64,000 bases of DNA from assembly GCF_963576545.1 (NCBI RefSeq), contig NC_083639.1, forward strand, positions 17,737,118 through 17,801,117, in the 5' to 3' direction. The translations under genes and the position numbers were made by a program. The notes under the pieces were generated by a model that was not told the DNA's origin, ran no database searches, and worked only from the letters and a program-made list of their open reading frames with translations. Source of the stretch: Limanda limanda (Eukaryota > Chordata > Actinopteri > Pleuronectiformes > Pleuronectidae). This document shows, one piece after another, positions 1 to 11,293 of the stretch. Numbering within the stretch: position 1 is the stretch's first letter; every line of letters starts with the position of its first letter.

Positions 1-101
1 TTCGTTGACATGATTAAGCCACTTAATCCTGTGGAAGTACTCTCCTCTGTCAGTCAGTCGAAGGCCCAATATAACACTATTGGATGTCTTTTTTCCTGTA
101 G

Positions 102-3100
102 GTATGCTGGAAACATAGAGAAGATTGACTACGACGATGAGAAAGTACTGATACATTACCGCCAGTGGAGCCACCGCTACGACGAATGGTTTGATTGGAA
201 CAGTCCCTACTTGAGACCCGTGGAGAGGATTCAGCTGAGGCGGCAGGGCCTGCCAGAGGACGCTCCTGTACCCGTAAGAGAAAGAACAATGCTCATCCTG
301 TTTGGACCCGTGTTAAATATGGAAACTGCCCCACCTATGGGTAACATTTGGTACCTCTAGCCTTTTTTTTATCACACAGTTTATAAACTGTGTAACAAAG
401 CAGAAGAATTCTTAATCTGAATTTCTTAATTTGTATTTTTACTTTTACTTAAATTTGAATGCTTTTGTTTTTAAATATTTGAGTATAGATAACAATAACA
501 ATAGGGTTCTTAGCATTGAACAGCTCCACCTCTGCTGTTATTTGAATAATGTGCCTACAGTGTGCCAGAGATTGAACGTCTGTGTCCTTCCTCCAGGGCT
601 TTCATGTGAATGACAAGGTCCTAGCCAGCTGGTCTGACTGCCGTTTCTACCCTGCTAAGGTCATTTCAGTCAATAAAGATGGTGGGTATTTATAACTTCA
701 GGTGTTAAATATTTGTATGAATTAATTTCATTCAAATTGTTTAATCTACTGCTCCATGATGTTTCCATTTAATGATTTTAAGGTTGATTGAGTCGAGTTA
801 ATGTGGCAGATGAGAGATTTTCTCTTGGTTATTTAAGATTTTGCATCAGGAAGATTAATTTAATATTTCCAACTGTCAACAGTGGTAATGAGTGGCCTTC
901 AATGTTAGCAAAATGCTTTTCTCTGTCTTTGGCAAGAGAAGCTAAAGATAGATCTGTCTTATACGCAATTACAAAAATCTGAATCAGGGAATGTGTCCCT
1001 AAGAGGAAAATGAGCATTTGAAGCACAGACACTAGTCTGTACGTTTGTCTATCTGTCTTGCAACTGAGGCTTGCGTAAAACATGGTTTACATTAATTTGT
1101 TCTGCTTTATCCCTCTCAGCATCGTACACTGTGAAATTCTATGATGGTGTCATCCAGACAGTGAAAGAAATACATGTGAAGCCGTTTATTAAAGAGGTAA
1201 ATACAATATGTAATCCTAAACATCCATAATAAATCTGTTTGACACTGTTTAAGTATATTGTTCTTTTTCATTCACATCATGAGCTTTTTATTTTAATTTT
1301 TTCCTGTTCCTGTTCCTGAACTTCCTCTTTATCCCGCTGTCCAATAGAGAGGCAGTGCTGGTAGCGGGAAGTCTCGCTCCTCTGACAGTAACATGGTTAG
1401 GAGGGCCCCGAACCGTAGAGACCGGAGGCCTCAGGAGAACGGAGGTCCCAAAAACAAACGAGCCAGACGAAGCACGTCCGACCAGGAGGAGGACAGCAAC
1501 AGCGAGGATGAGGATCACGAAGAGGGGATGTCCAATGAGAAGAGCAAGAAAACGAATGGTGAGATCGAGGCTGCCCCCACCATCAAACAGGAAGAGGACT
1601 TATCAGAGCAAGGAGATCAGTCCATGGATGCAGACAAGGCAACAGGACTCCCGAATGGAGTGAAGGTGAAGGAGGAGGAAGACGACAAACCAAATGTTGA
1701 CCAGTGTCGTGTAAACGGAGATTTGAAGGAGGAACCGCTAGAGACAGAATGGAGAGGAACAAAGCCATACACAGAGTCACCCAAGCCATACACCGAGTTA
1801 CCCACTCAGACGTCAGCAAAGACAGAGGAGGGGTCCGTCACTATGACAACCACAGAATCGAATGGAGACGAGGAGAAGAAACCAAACATCCAATCAGAAA
1901 GCTCTCAGCCTATAGTGGATGTGCCCCCTCCCCAGCCTGTGAAACGTAGGTGTTAATGAAGAAAATTCACTGTGAAAATGAGAAACTCAGAGCAATTTGC
2001 ATCCCATAGTGTCTGGGTATATGTTCATGTTCATGAATAGTGTTTTCTTGATCTTTGATAGCGGTGAGGAAGCAAGGTTTCCACAACCCCAACAGATTCA
2101 GCAGAGAACCACGTGAGTACATCCCAACATTTAATAAACAAATTCAGTCGTCACACATTCTTTGATATGCATCGTTGACATGCTTTTTTTTTATTGTCCT
2201 AGTGTACAGAGTTATCAAAAACCAGCCTCCTCCCGTCCTGTCCATCAACCTCGACCACAACCCATTTAAGTGCAGCGCTCCCGGCTGCACAAAGTCATTC
2301 CGTAAAGCTAAGCTGCTGCACTACCATATGAAATATTACCATGGGGAGGAGCAGCCCCTGGAGGAGGAGCGCAGCCCCACCAGGAGCGTCCAGACCAGGG
2401 CCTCAGAGAAACCGTCTCCAGCTTCCGGTTTGGACACTCCGAAGAGAAGGCGCACCATCTCTGCCTCTATGCGTGAGTTCCTCTCCAGTTACACTGCTGT
2501 TGGATAGACCTACAGCCGCCCAGAGTGATGAAACGTGTGACTTAGATATCAACAGACGCAGTAACGGAGGTTGACTCACCTTCCCTTCAAGAGAACACAC
2601 CATCCAGTAGGGCTGAACGATTTGGGAAAATAATCGAATTGCAATTTTTCCCCCCAATATTGCGATTGCGATTTAATATGCGATTTTTTAATTTAATCCA
2701 TCCTTTTTCCCAACAAAACGTAATGAATGATTTAAATATGACCAACACAATATTAGATACATTTAGTGTAAAATATTCTTTCAAATTATAGGTGTCTTAC
2801 TGCTTCCAAGTCAGTAACATTTCACACAACTGAAACATAGAATTTGCCTCTACTATACATTGAAAATATTTTGTAAAATCAAAGTAAATAAAGTTATAAA
2901 TAAAAAACGGAGAAATGCACAGGCCACAGAGTCAAACAGTACAACTGCATGTATGCACAGTGTCCTGAAGCTAATGAAATGGTCCCACTCCTCAGACTTT
3001 GGTTACCAGCGAGATGAGCTCGCTGTGTGTTTCCACCACGTAAGGGATGCCGGCCTGCTTCGCTGTCTTCTGGATCAGCAGAGTTTTGTTGTCCCGCGGC

Positions 3101-6100
3101 ATTCTGGCTGCGGGTGAGGACAGCAGCCCGGTGCACTACTCTCGTTCACACGTTATAATCGCGCACGGTGCGATTAGGAAATCGCGTTTTATCATATCGC
3201 GATTATATCACAAATGCAATTTATCGTTCAGCCCTACCATCCAGTCTGTTTATTACTGTATACTGCGGATTCTGCCGATTTCTCCAGATGCATGGCAGCC
3301 ATCTTGATTGAAACACGAGGCGGAGTTTTGAGCCATGTTGAGATCCGTTGTTTTAAAAAATAAATACAAATTCGGTAATAAATGGGATTTTATGACCAGC
3401 ATTAATTTATTTCATCAAGGAATAAAATTCACAACATGTAGTTCCCAGCTCAAAAAATACATTTGGATGTTCAGTATTTCTTAAATAAAAGTAGCGTTTT
3501 AGCTGCGTCCGTCATTGTCAGACCTGTCCCATTATAGACACATGTAAATGGTTGTGATTGTTGCGACCTGTTTCAGGTCAGGTGGAAATCTCTAGATAGA
3601 AGGTGCACAGACTAGTCTGCAAGAGGACATAAAAATGAACTTGTTTTTTGGTTTCCAGTCCACCTTCATGCAGCATAAAATCAGAGAGGTTGAATTGTGA
3701 CATTAATTTGTAATCATAAAGCTCTACAACAAGGCTATTATACTGTACCTCCATTCTTGTGTAAATATTTGGGATTTGTTTTTGTCTTCCTTCTCAGACT
3801 CTGTTGGAGGTGCTGTGCTTCCCCGTGGCGAGGTGAAGACCGCAGGCAGACGCACATCAGCCCCTCCAGCAGTCAACACCCAGGGCCATCAGCTCAGGGC
3901 ACTGCTGAGGGAGAAAAGCAAGGAGAACCAGCTGGACAGGAACGGATGCCAGCAGCAGGACAAGGATTTGGAAAGGAGTGGCTTTGACATTGGTCAGTAT
4001 GAAAATGACTGCATTGTGTGTCCCATAGAGTCCTGCCCTCTCACTGTTGTCTGCCAGTACAATTTTGCATGTAGAATAGTAACCTGTAGCGTGAGCTGTT
4101 TTCACAGAGGGCTTAACTTGTTTCCACTTAATGATCCCTAGGTTCCAAACTGGACAAACTGAAAGAGAAGCCGAAACAGAAGGACTTCCTCCGCATTAAA
4201 TTAAAGAAGAAAAAGAAGAAAAAGAAGGCCAAGTCTGGTAAGAAGGGGTCCCTGGCATCAGGCGTCCTCACATCTCTGCTGCTCTGCATGTGCACTCACT
4301 GTGACATTGTGGAAATGGCTAGCCTGCATCGCATGAATTGCTCTATTCACTCCTCTTGGTGTGGTGGCTGAGCCTCTGTGTGTGGGAGAAGTGTTACATC
4401 TGTCGCTGGCCTCTGACACGCTATTGTGCCAAATAAAAAGCTCCATCTCATTTCTTTTACCTCTGTTAGTCAACCTCTATACTCCTTTATATGACAGAAC
4501 TGGTGATGTGAAGTCAGAACCTATCGTGGCACTGATCGTGACTAATCCAAACAAACAGTGTTGGCTCTCATTTCTAGATGACATTCACACCAGTGTATTT
4601 AGCATTGTCACTTACGTGTAGGCTATCTTAACACTGATTGGTCCTTTCCCATAGCTCACAGGCCTGAGAGGCAGGCCACAAAGTTTTTTTATTACATTGA
4701 GTATCCCTTATTGTTATTTAGTCTTTTCGTATGTCCGTAATGTTTTGTTGTGCCACATTTTGTCACCTCCTGATGGGCGTTTGTGTAGCATTTTCAAAGT
4801 TGACTTTTTTTTCTACATCTGCTTCCCCCCCCCCTTCCCTGTATTAACAGACTACACAGGTAGTGAGGAGAATATTGACATCTCAGTATTGGGTCTTCAG
4901 TCCAAATTGCATTTGCCACTCAAAACCCCCCCCCCACACAATCACAAGCCTGAGGCCTACCCCAGCAAGCCTGGATACAGCTACACAGAGCAGATACATG
5001 TGGATGGTGGGTATCTTGATGACTCAGTGTGTGTGTATTAGTTTGTGTGTGTGTGTGTGACTGTACATGGCCTCCTCTCCCCTCCATTCTATTTCCTTTG
5101 GATTCAATCCATCAGGCAGGTGTTTCAGTACAAATTGCATCACATCTGTGTCCAAATTTTGTTGCTAATTACATGCAGGACCAGAACCTCCACCAAGGCT
5201 AACTCCCTATCTCACCATGTTAAAGAAAATAAAAAAAGATACTTCTTGGATCCGCCCACATGTGTCTGGATTAGCTCCAAATTTGAATAGGAGCTTTGTG
5301 CAGTCATGCCTCACCCCTGCACAAGATGTTATGGAAATCAACTCTTTATGTTTCGAGTAATCAGACAGTCAGACATCCAAACAATTAGCAATGGGAACAT
5401 ATCCTCCTTGGTGGAGGTAATGATACTAGCAGCGGACACAGCTGTTTCGCTTGGTTGATTGAATCCTGAGCTGTTCTTTGCTGCTATGGCTTGCTTCATC
5501 ATGGAAACCACAAACATTCATTAAGACCCCATAGTGCAACATCTTTTTCAGAGTTAAATATTGTTAATTGAGCTACAATTTAATTAAAACTTTATGTGAA
5601 AGCAAAATCCTGACCAGTTGTGTAACTGCCATGAAAAACCAATTGGTCTCTTTGTCCCTTACACCATAGATGAGGATAGTATCAGTGACTGGTCCACAGA
5701 CAGCTGTGGGTGGAGTGACGATGACTTTGGGTTGGATCTGGATGTCACCACACCTCCCCTGAGTGTGGACTCTGGTGCCGTGGACACCAGTGACCAGGAG
5801 ATAGTGCGATGTATCTGTGAGGTGGAAGAAGAGAATGACTTCATGATCCAGGTGAGCTTGTTGTTTGCTTCTTGTCAGTGTATGTATTTTGTCTTAATGT
5901 TAGGTATTTGAAGCTTTGAGTTAAAAAAAAATTGTTTTGATGAATGTGAACCTTTTATATCTTATCCTTTCCTCAGTGTGAAGATTGTTTGTGTTGGCAG
6001 CATGGCACCTGCATGGGGCTGCTGGAAGAAAATGTTCCAGACAGATACACCTGCTACATCTGCAGAGACCCACCAGGTAAACAACATCAACCATTTTGAT

Positions 6101-9100
6101 CCAACGTTTTTCACTACTCGTGTTTGGTTTATTTATTTGACGACTATCTCCGAGTGAGCAGTGATTATTCTTATTCAAAACTCATTATATTTAACTTTTT
6201 ATTATTTATTTAACTCATAGACTAATTTCTTCTTTGCAATAGATTTTGGCCTTGATTTTCTGTTGCCATGCATCAAAAGGTTGTCTAGTTTCCTGCTGAG
6301 AGAACAATGTTTACCTCAGGTTACAGGAAACTAATTTGTGGTAAACAGAGACATGGTTTCTGTAAAACAACAGAATGTTTGTGCTTCAGATTAACACTTA
6401 TTGTTGGGAAGCTAAAAACAGCGAGCTGTAGTTTAGCTCCATGGCCTCAATATCTAAATGTTACAGGCTTTCAGGGGCCATTCAGGTGTGTCCACGGTAA
6501 ACACATTAATCAAGAGCTGCATGATCGCACAGAGTGTAGCGACACTTTTTCAAGGTGGAGGAATACACTGGTATGTATTTTTAGATCAAGTATAAAACTA
6601 TGCCTGTATTACTGAGAACTGAAGAATTGTACTGCCAGGGCTGGGAATATTTGGACAGTTACACACTTTTTGTTGTTTAGGTTCTGAGCTTCAGCAGATC
6701 AAATTTGAAATAAAATAATGGATCCTTCATGAAAGTGCCAAGTCTCAGCTCTAATGCAAGTAGCCAAGTATTTTTAGAACCCCTAAAATCTTGGCACTGT
6801 GTTTGAAGGTATTGATGTAAACCTACTTAAAGCTGAGACTTGAATGAACTGATGCATTGCTAATTTGTTTTCTTTTTTAAAAATTGAATTGGCTGAAGCC
6901 TGTAGAAGAAGGAGGGGTTAACAGCTTCTGGTCTGGAAGGTTTGGACGTTTGACTCGCTGTGCACCAAGCAAAAGCTGCCGTGCAGTGTGGTGTACATGT
7001 ACGCACGTACTGTTTTTACATATGGAGTCTCCGTGTCAGCAATCTATAATTCCACTAAGCCAATAAGTGTTGCGCTCTAACTTAGCAGCTGTAACAGTCA
7101 GAAGACAGCCTCATTCTTAAAGAGACACTCGATAACCCAACAGTGTCTCTACTTATCGTCAAAGTAGTAGAAAGATTGTTTTTAACTTTGATTTAATGCA
7201 ATTTTCTTTATCCCTAAAAGGTCAAAGACAGAGTCTACGCTACTGGTATGATCGTGAGTGGTTGAGCAATGGTCACATGTATGGCCTCTCCTTCCTGGAA
7301 GAGAACTACTCTCACCAAAACGCCAAGAAGATCACCACCACCCACCAGCTGCTGGGAGACGTACACCACGTGGTCGAGATCCTCAATGGACTGCAGCTCA
7401 AGATGAACATCTTACAGTGAGTACAGAGGAACTGCATGAACAGACTTGAAGCTCTTTTTCTGTTACCTACAGATAGTAAATTGAAAGAAGATTGTGGCAG
7501 AAATTAGTTCTGTCCTGGATAATGTCATTTTAACCATCTCAGCTTTGTTGTAATATTTCTGAGGGTTACATTGTGGTCTAATCTCTTTTTTTTCTTTCAC
7601 CTAAGGAGCAACACACACCCTGACCTGCAGCTATGGCGGCAGCCGTGGAAACATTTGGAGAGGTCACTGACTGGCTTTGACTCATGTCGGGGCAGTGACG
7701 CAGCTCCTTCTCCCGTGACTCCAGATGAGGACATGAGCAGAGGAGAAATTTTAATGTCAAACGCTTTGGAGAAACTGAGCCGTGCTGCTACAGCTGCCAC
7801 CTCCACGTCATCGTACTCCTCCCCCTTCCCATCCTTCCAAGACTCGTACATTACCAGTGAACACTGCTATCAGAAACCGCGGGCGTACTACCCTGCAGTG
7901 GAGCAGAGGCTGGTGGTGGAGACCCGACAGGGCTCGGAGCTGGAGGACAGCATGAGAAGCACTGAGGAGCTCCTGGAGCGGGAGCAGCGCTACGGGAGCC
8001 TGCTGGAGACAGACAAGCCCAAATCAACAGCAAACAATAACAAGGTTGGGGTTTGTTCGACAGCAGACAAGGATGTTTACATTGCAGCTTGAATTGTCAC
8101 TTTAGAGCAGTGAACTAACCAATAACACCAACACTTCCTGAAAATATCAAAAAGTATAAGCACACGAAATGTTGTATGATATTAATCAGCAGATCACTGC
8201 AAATTATAAATAGAGGGGAAATGATTTCCTATAAAATCAGTTGGTAAGACAGTGTCCGTGACCTTAGGAGAGGTTGCTATGGAGAAGATGTCAGTCAGAG
8301 GCAGGAATCAAGGATTTACAGGATGTCTTGTTGCAGTCACTTACAAAATACTGCACTAGTTGCAGAATTGTTTTTGAAATAATTAACATTCTCTATGTGA
8401 TGTAATTAAAGCTTCTGAATGTGGATAACATTATTTATTAAGTTTAACCGGATCACTGTTGTCCCAATGTTCTTTGGGATAGATCAGTGTCTTCAGTACA
8501 TGAATGATTTTGCAAAGTTTTCATTTAATCAGGTCTGATCCTGGTTTTATTGAAAATCTTGTCTGATGATCTTACTCAAACGTTTTCAGGCTTTGTTGGG
8601 TAGCTCATGGTCCCAGGCTGAGATGAACGAGGAGGATGGTAGAGATACTGAAGAATCTGCAGACAACAGCAGACATCATCAACAGTGGCAGATCAATCTG
8701 CTGGATCACATAGATGCAGTCCAGGATGAGGTCTCACACAGGATGGACTTCATTGAACGGGAGCTGGATGGTAAGGCTTGCATTTGACTGTTTTAGTTAA
8801 TGTGTCTGCAAAAGGATGGGGAATCTCATTGAATTAGACTTAAATAGGTGAAGATGACTCCTGCTTTTATCTTTACATTGCATCACATATCATTTAACGG
8901 ATGCTTTTATCCAAAGCAACTCCCAATAAGTGCATTCAACCATCTATGTGCACATTAGCATTACTCAGTGATGAATTGAATCTAAACACATTTGCTTTTG
9001 AGGAGCCGTGACATTATGCAACAGCGCAGAGGTCTTTGCCAGAGGTGTCCAAGCTGTGAGGATTGCATCATACCTGTGTTAGCTTAGTTCGGCTTTCAAA

Positions 9101-9353
9101 ACTCGCAGGTGTATTTACACCTGAGAATTGTGTGTACCGTCCGTGTGCGTTCAGAGAACCACATAGTTTGTAACCATGTGCTTATTCCTGGTTCTTTTTC
9201 TGCTCCTCAGTACTGGAGAGCTGGCTGGACTACACCGGAGAGCTGGAGCCTCCAGAACCTCTGGCCCGTCTGCCTCAGCTCAAACACCGCATGAAACGGC
9301 TGCTGACACAGCTGGACAAGGTGCAGCAGATCGCCCTGGTCAGCTCCACATGA
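102..9353 (+). CDS. phf20: PHD finger protein 20 (5' end outside window), 15 exons
   Basis: Nuclear chromatin reader; mammalian PHF20 is a subunit of the MOF/NSL histone acetyltransferase complex and binds dimethylated p53 and methylated H3K4. Exons: 102-273, 597-681, 1120-1196, 1348-1945, 2062-2112, 2203-2472, 3798-3992, 4142-4237, 4851-5006, 5670-5851, 5977-6076, 7221-7416, 7606-8044, 8590-8770, 9211-9353. All phases agree and give 979 residues in the window. Window residues 1-57 end Tudor 1 ([15 protein letters not shown]); 58-111 are Tudor 2 ([10 protein letters not shown]). An acidic, lysine-rich linker follows. A C2H2 finger uses C351, C356, H369 and H374. A lysine run ([12 protein letters not shown]) comes next. 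The PHD finger is C4HC3: C614, C616, C628, C631, H636, C639, C653, C656. The C-terminus ([19 protein letters not shown]) matches human PHF20 and not PHF20L1 as I recall them. The donor after 8044 (GTTGGG) is weak. The start codon lies upstream; the fish a/b paralogue is unresolved. Confidence 0.95.
2608..3236. mobile_element. Non-autonomous hAT-type MITE in a phf20 intron
   Basis: The 629-bp element begins TAGGGCTGAACGAT and ends with the exact reverse complement of those 14 bases. It is flanked on both sides by the 8-bp direct repeat CCATCCAG (2600-2607 and 3237-3244). Eight-base target duplications with short terminal inverted repeats of this sort are typical of the hAT superfamily. There is no transposase reading frame, so it must have been mobilised in trans. 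The duplications are perfect, which suggests a fairly recent insertion. It lies in the intron between the zinc-finger exon (2203-2472) and exon 3798-3992 and should not disturb splicing. Confidence 0.88.
2992..3102 (-). other. Short coding-like ORF inside the hAT MITE (possible captured exon)
   Basis: On the minus strand a 36-codon frame runs from the ATG at 3102-3100 to a TGA at 2994-2992. It starts [10 protein letters not shown] and ends ISLVTKV. Third codon positions are mostly G or C, unlike the AT-rich element around it. Directly upstream is a pyrimidine-rich CTCACCCGCAG that resembles a 3' splice site, so the frame may be the terminal exon of a host gene picked up by the transposon. I do not recognise the protein. 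It may not be expressed here. Confidence 0.4.
5187..5420. repeat. Interspersed repeat with CCTCCACCAAGG-type ends
   Basis: In the phf20 intron between exons 4851-5006 and 5670-5851. The left end reads CCTCCACCAAGG and the right end reads CCTCCTTGGTGGAGGTAAT, so the ends are inverted copies and the right end is itself a hairpin. The interior (a GGATCC-like segment, then ATGGAAATCAACTC and a run of AGTCAGACATCC) resembles a common fish repeat family. Related pieces occur at 40256-40330, 49061-49125 and 60005-60141. The class (SINE, LINE tail or MITE) cannot be settled by eye. Confidence 0.55.
8879..8945 (+). repeat. Fragment of an old fish interspersed repeat
   Basis: The segment contains GGATGCTTTTATCCAAAGCA followed by AATAAGTGCATTCAACCAT. 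This resembles a repeat core found widely in ray-finned fish genomes, with the usual order of a TTTATCCAAAGC motif and then an AATAAGTGCATTC motif. It is short and diverged, and lies in the last phf20 intron. Identification is from memory of the motif only. Confidence 0.45.
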
Positions 9354-10605
9354 GGGCGCCAGAGAACAGCAGAAGCCTGGGTCACCACTCAGCACGCAGA
9401 AACAATGCAGCGGAGGAGACGCCTAGGGCTCTCTCTCGCTCTCTGTGGCTGCAAAGAGAGATAACGATATTAATGCAAGTTACAAGGCGCAGACAGTTGT
9501 TCGCCACAGTCTCTGACCTGATTTCTGCTGCTGTTCCTCCCTGTCTCTAAGTCTGTGGTGGAATCTGATGCTGCAGCGTGCCAGTGTCTCATATGAATAT
9601 TCATATGAGCATGCGTGGAAAGTTGGCATCGTAAATCAGGATCTAACACAAAAAGTAACCTCGTAAATGCAGGAGAGAATCCTTAGGACCACATTACACT
9701 TCAATGGTTCCCATGCAACTTTAAACCTTCTGAATGCCTTTTGTCTGAGCTACTGCTTAAAGTTGCCCTGTCTTTCTCAGTGCACAGTGCTTTACATGCA
9801 GAAGCTTTATATTCGGGATTGCAATCGAGTTCCTGAATGAACCTACACGGCCTCTTTGCAATAGGTTTTTCCAATGGTCACTGTTTTTTGCATTTACATT
9901 ATCCCAAAGTTCAGTTTTGGTCACCTGACATGTCACGATACATAAAACATTTTCCTCTAAGTGTGGACACGTAGTAACTTGAAGACATCCTGTATGTAAT
10001 GACGCTGCATAAGCAGATTCTACAAATAATTTGTTCTGTTTTTGACCTCTTTGTTTTACACTGCACTGTGAAGTTATTTTTGTCTGGAATCAAAAAGCAT
10101 CTTATTTTCAGCTTTAGAGCATAAACAAGTGTGATTTCTGTTTTGTCTAAACTGTAATTCTTCTTTCCTAACAGTCATCATCAGCGGGTCCCCAGTTTTA
10201 TCAGTTAAGTCTTTGTTTTCGTCAATGACCCGTAACCTGACTTCGGTTCACTCTTCGCATTGTTGTTGCTGTGGCACTTGACTGATGATTCACTGAAAAG
10301 TGTAATGTAGGCTTGTCTCTTCTTATCCTCGCATCTTGTGCTTTGTCAAATGACAAATACTACTTAAAGGACATGTAAAGTTATTTTTCTGTTCTGTTTC
10401 ATCTGTTTATTTCCGGTATTTCGGCTGTTTGTAAATATGGTATTCAAAAATGTGCTCTTCTTTATTGAAAAAAATTCTCCAAATACAGATATTGTATGCT
10501 ACTGTACTGTAAGTGTCTGGCGTAGAAGCAGGGAAAATGTCCAAAACAATGCAAACAGAATTGCTGGTACATAAATAAACTTATCATTGTTATTAATCAC
10601 TATGG
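9354..10605 (+). other. phf20: phf20 3' UTR and polyadenylation signal
   Basis: Follows the phf20 stop codon at 9351-9353 and contains no further exon that I can see. An AATAAA hexamer at 10574-10579, followed by a T-rich, GT-containing stretch, is the likely cleavage signal and gives a 3' UTR of about 1.25 kb. The UTR holds a 22-bp perfect palindrome at 9588-9609, reported separately. The exact 3' end is inferred, since no transcript evidence is available here. Confidence 0.7.
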
Positions 10606-10785
10606 AGACGTTTTTGTGTATTTTCTCATGGTCTGATATGAAGGCTGGAGAAGAGTGCTCCTTCTCATCCTGTTTATCCAGCTGGTCGTGACATTACAAG
10701 TGAAGTCAGAGGTCGCATCATTCAGAGTTTCATGTAACATCTTTTCTTAGCATCTGATTTGAGCTCTTACGCAATCAGATTGAAA

Positions 10786-11060
10786 CTAGGGGCGGCAGTA
10801 GTTTAGAGGTTACAGCTGTGAGGTTTTGAGTGATTTCAGAACGAGAGGAAATCAAGAGCTGTATGTTTTCCTGCCGAGGTGCCACTGAGCAACACATTCC
10901 ACCTCCAACTGAACAGTGGAGCTGCTCACCAGCCAAAACAAATCTGTGTTTGCACAGGAGATGTGAACGAATGAGAGGGACATTTTGTGGGGGAGAGTGT
11001 GAGCATGCAATACTCTAATGTAATATGTTTTTATCACATAGCCGATTTGTGCAGTTACAT
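10786..11060 (+). mobile_element. tRNA-derived SINE with 13-bp target-site duplication
   Basis: The 13-base sequence AATCAGATTGAAA occurs exactly at 10773-10785 and at 11061-11073. The 275 bp between begins CTAGGGGCGGCAGTAGTTTAG, a diverged tRNA-like A-box region, and later has GCCGAGGTGCCACTGAGCAA, which resembles the second domain of fish tRNA-derived SINEs. A head of this type with a target duplication of 13 bp fits LINE-assisted retroposition. It lies just downstream of the phf20 polyadenylation signal. Confidence 0.65.
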
Positions 11061-11293
11061 AATCAGATTGAAAACAAACTTGATGGGAATTCTAATCGCT
11101 TAATCTCCAAAATTTGAGCCAGCATCATGTGATGACAGGGCAGGGAGAGGGACATCTTATTGGCCAAGAAGAACTAGCACAGAGTGAAGCCAGCATGTTC
11201 GTCCCCTGAGCTGGAGGAGCTCAATTATGCTGTTATCAAAGATGGTATTAGTTCAAAATGAAAGACATAAGCCCCCTTGATATTGAAAAATAT

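Noticed and set aside
1355..1819. Alternative-frame and antisense ORFs across the phf20 linker exon
   Set aside because: They are shadows of the real frame, which joins both neighbouring exons in phase.
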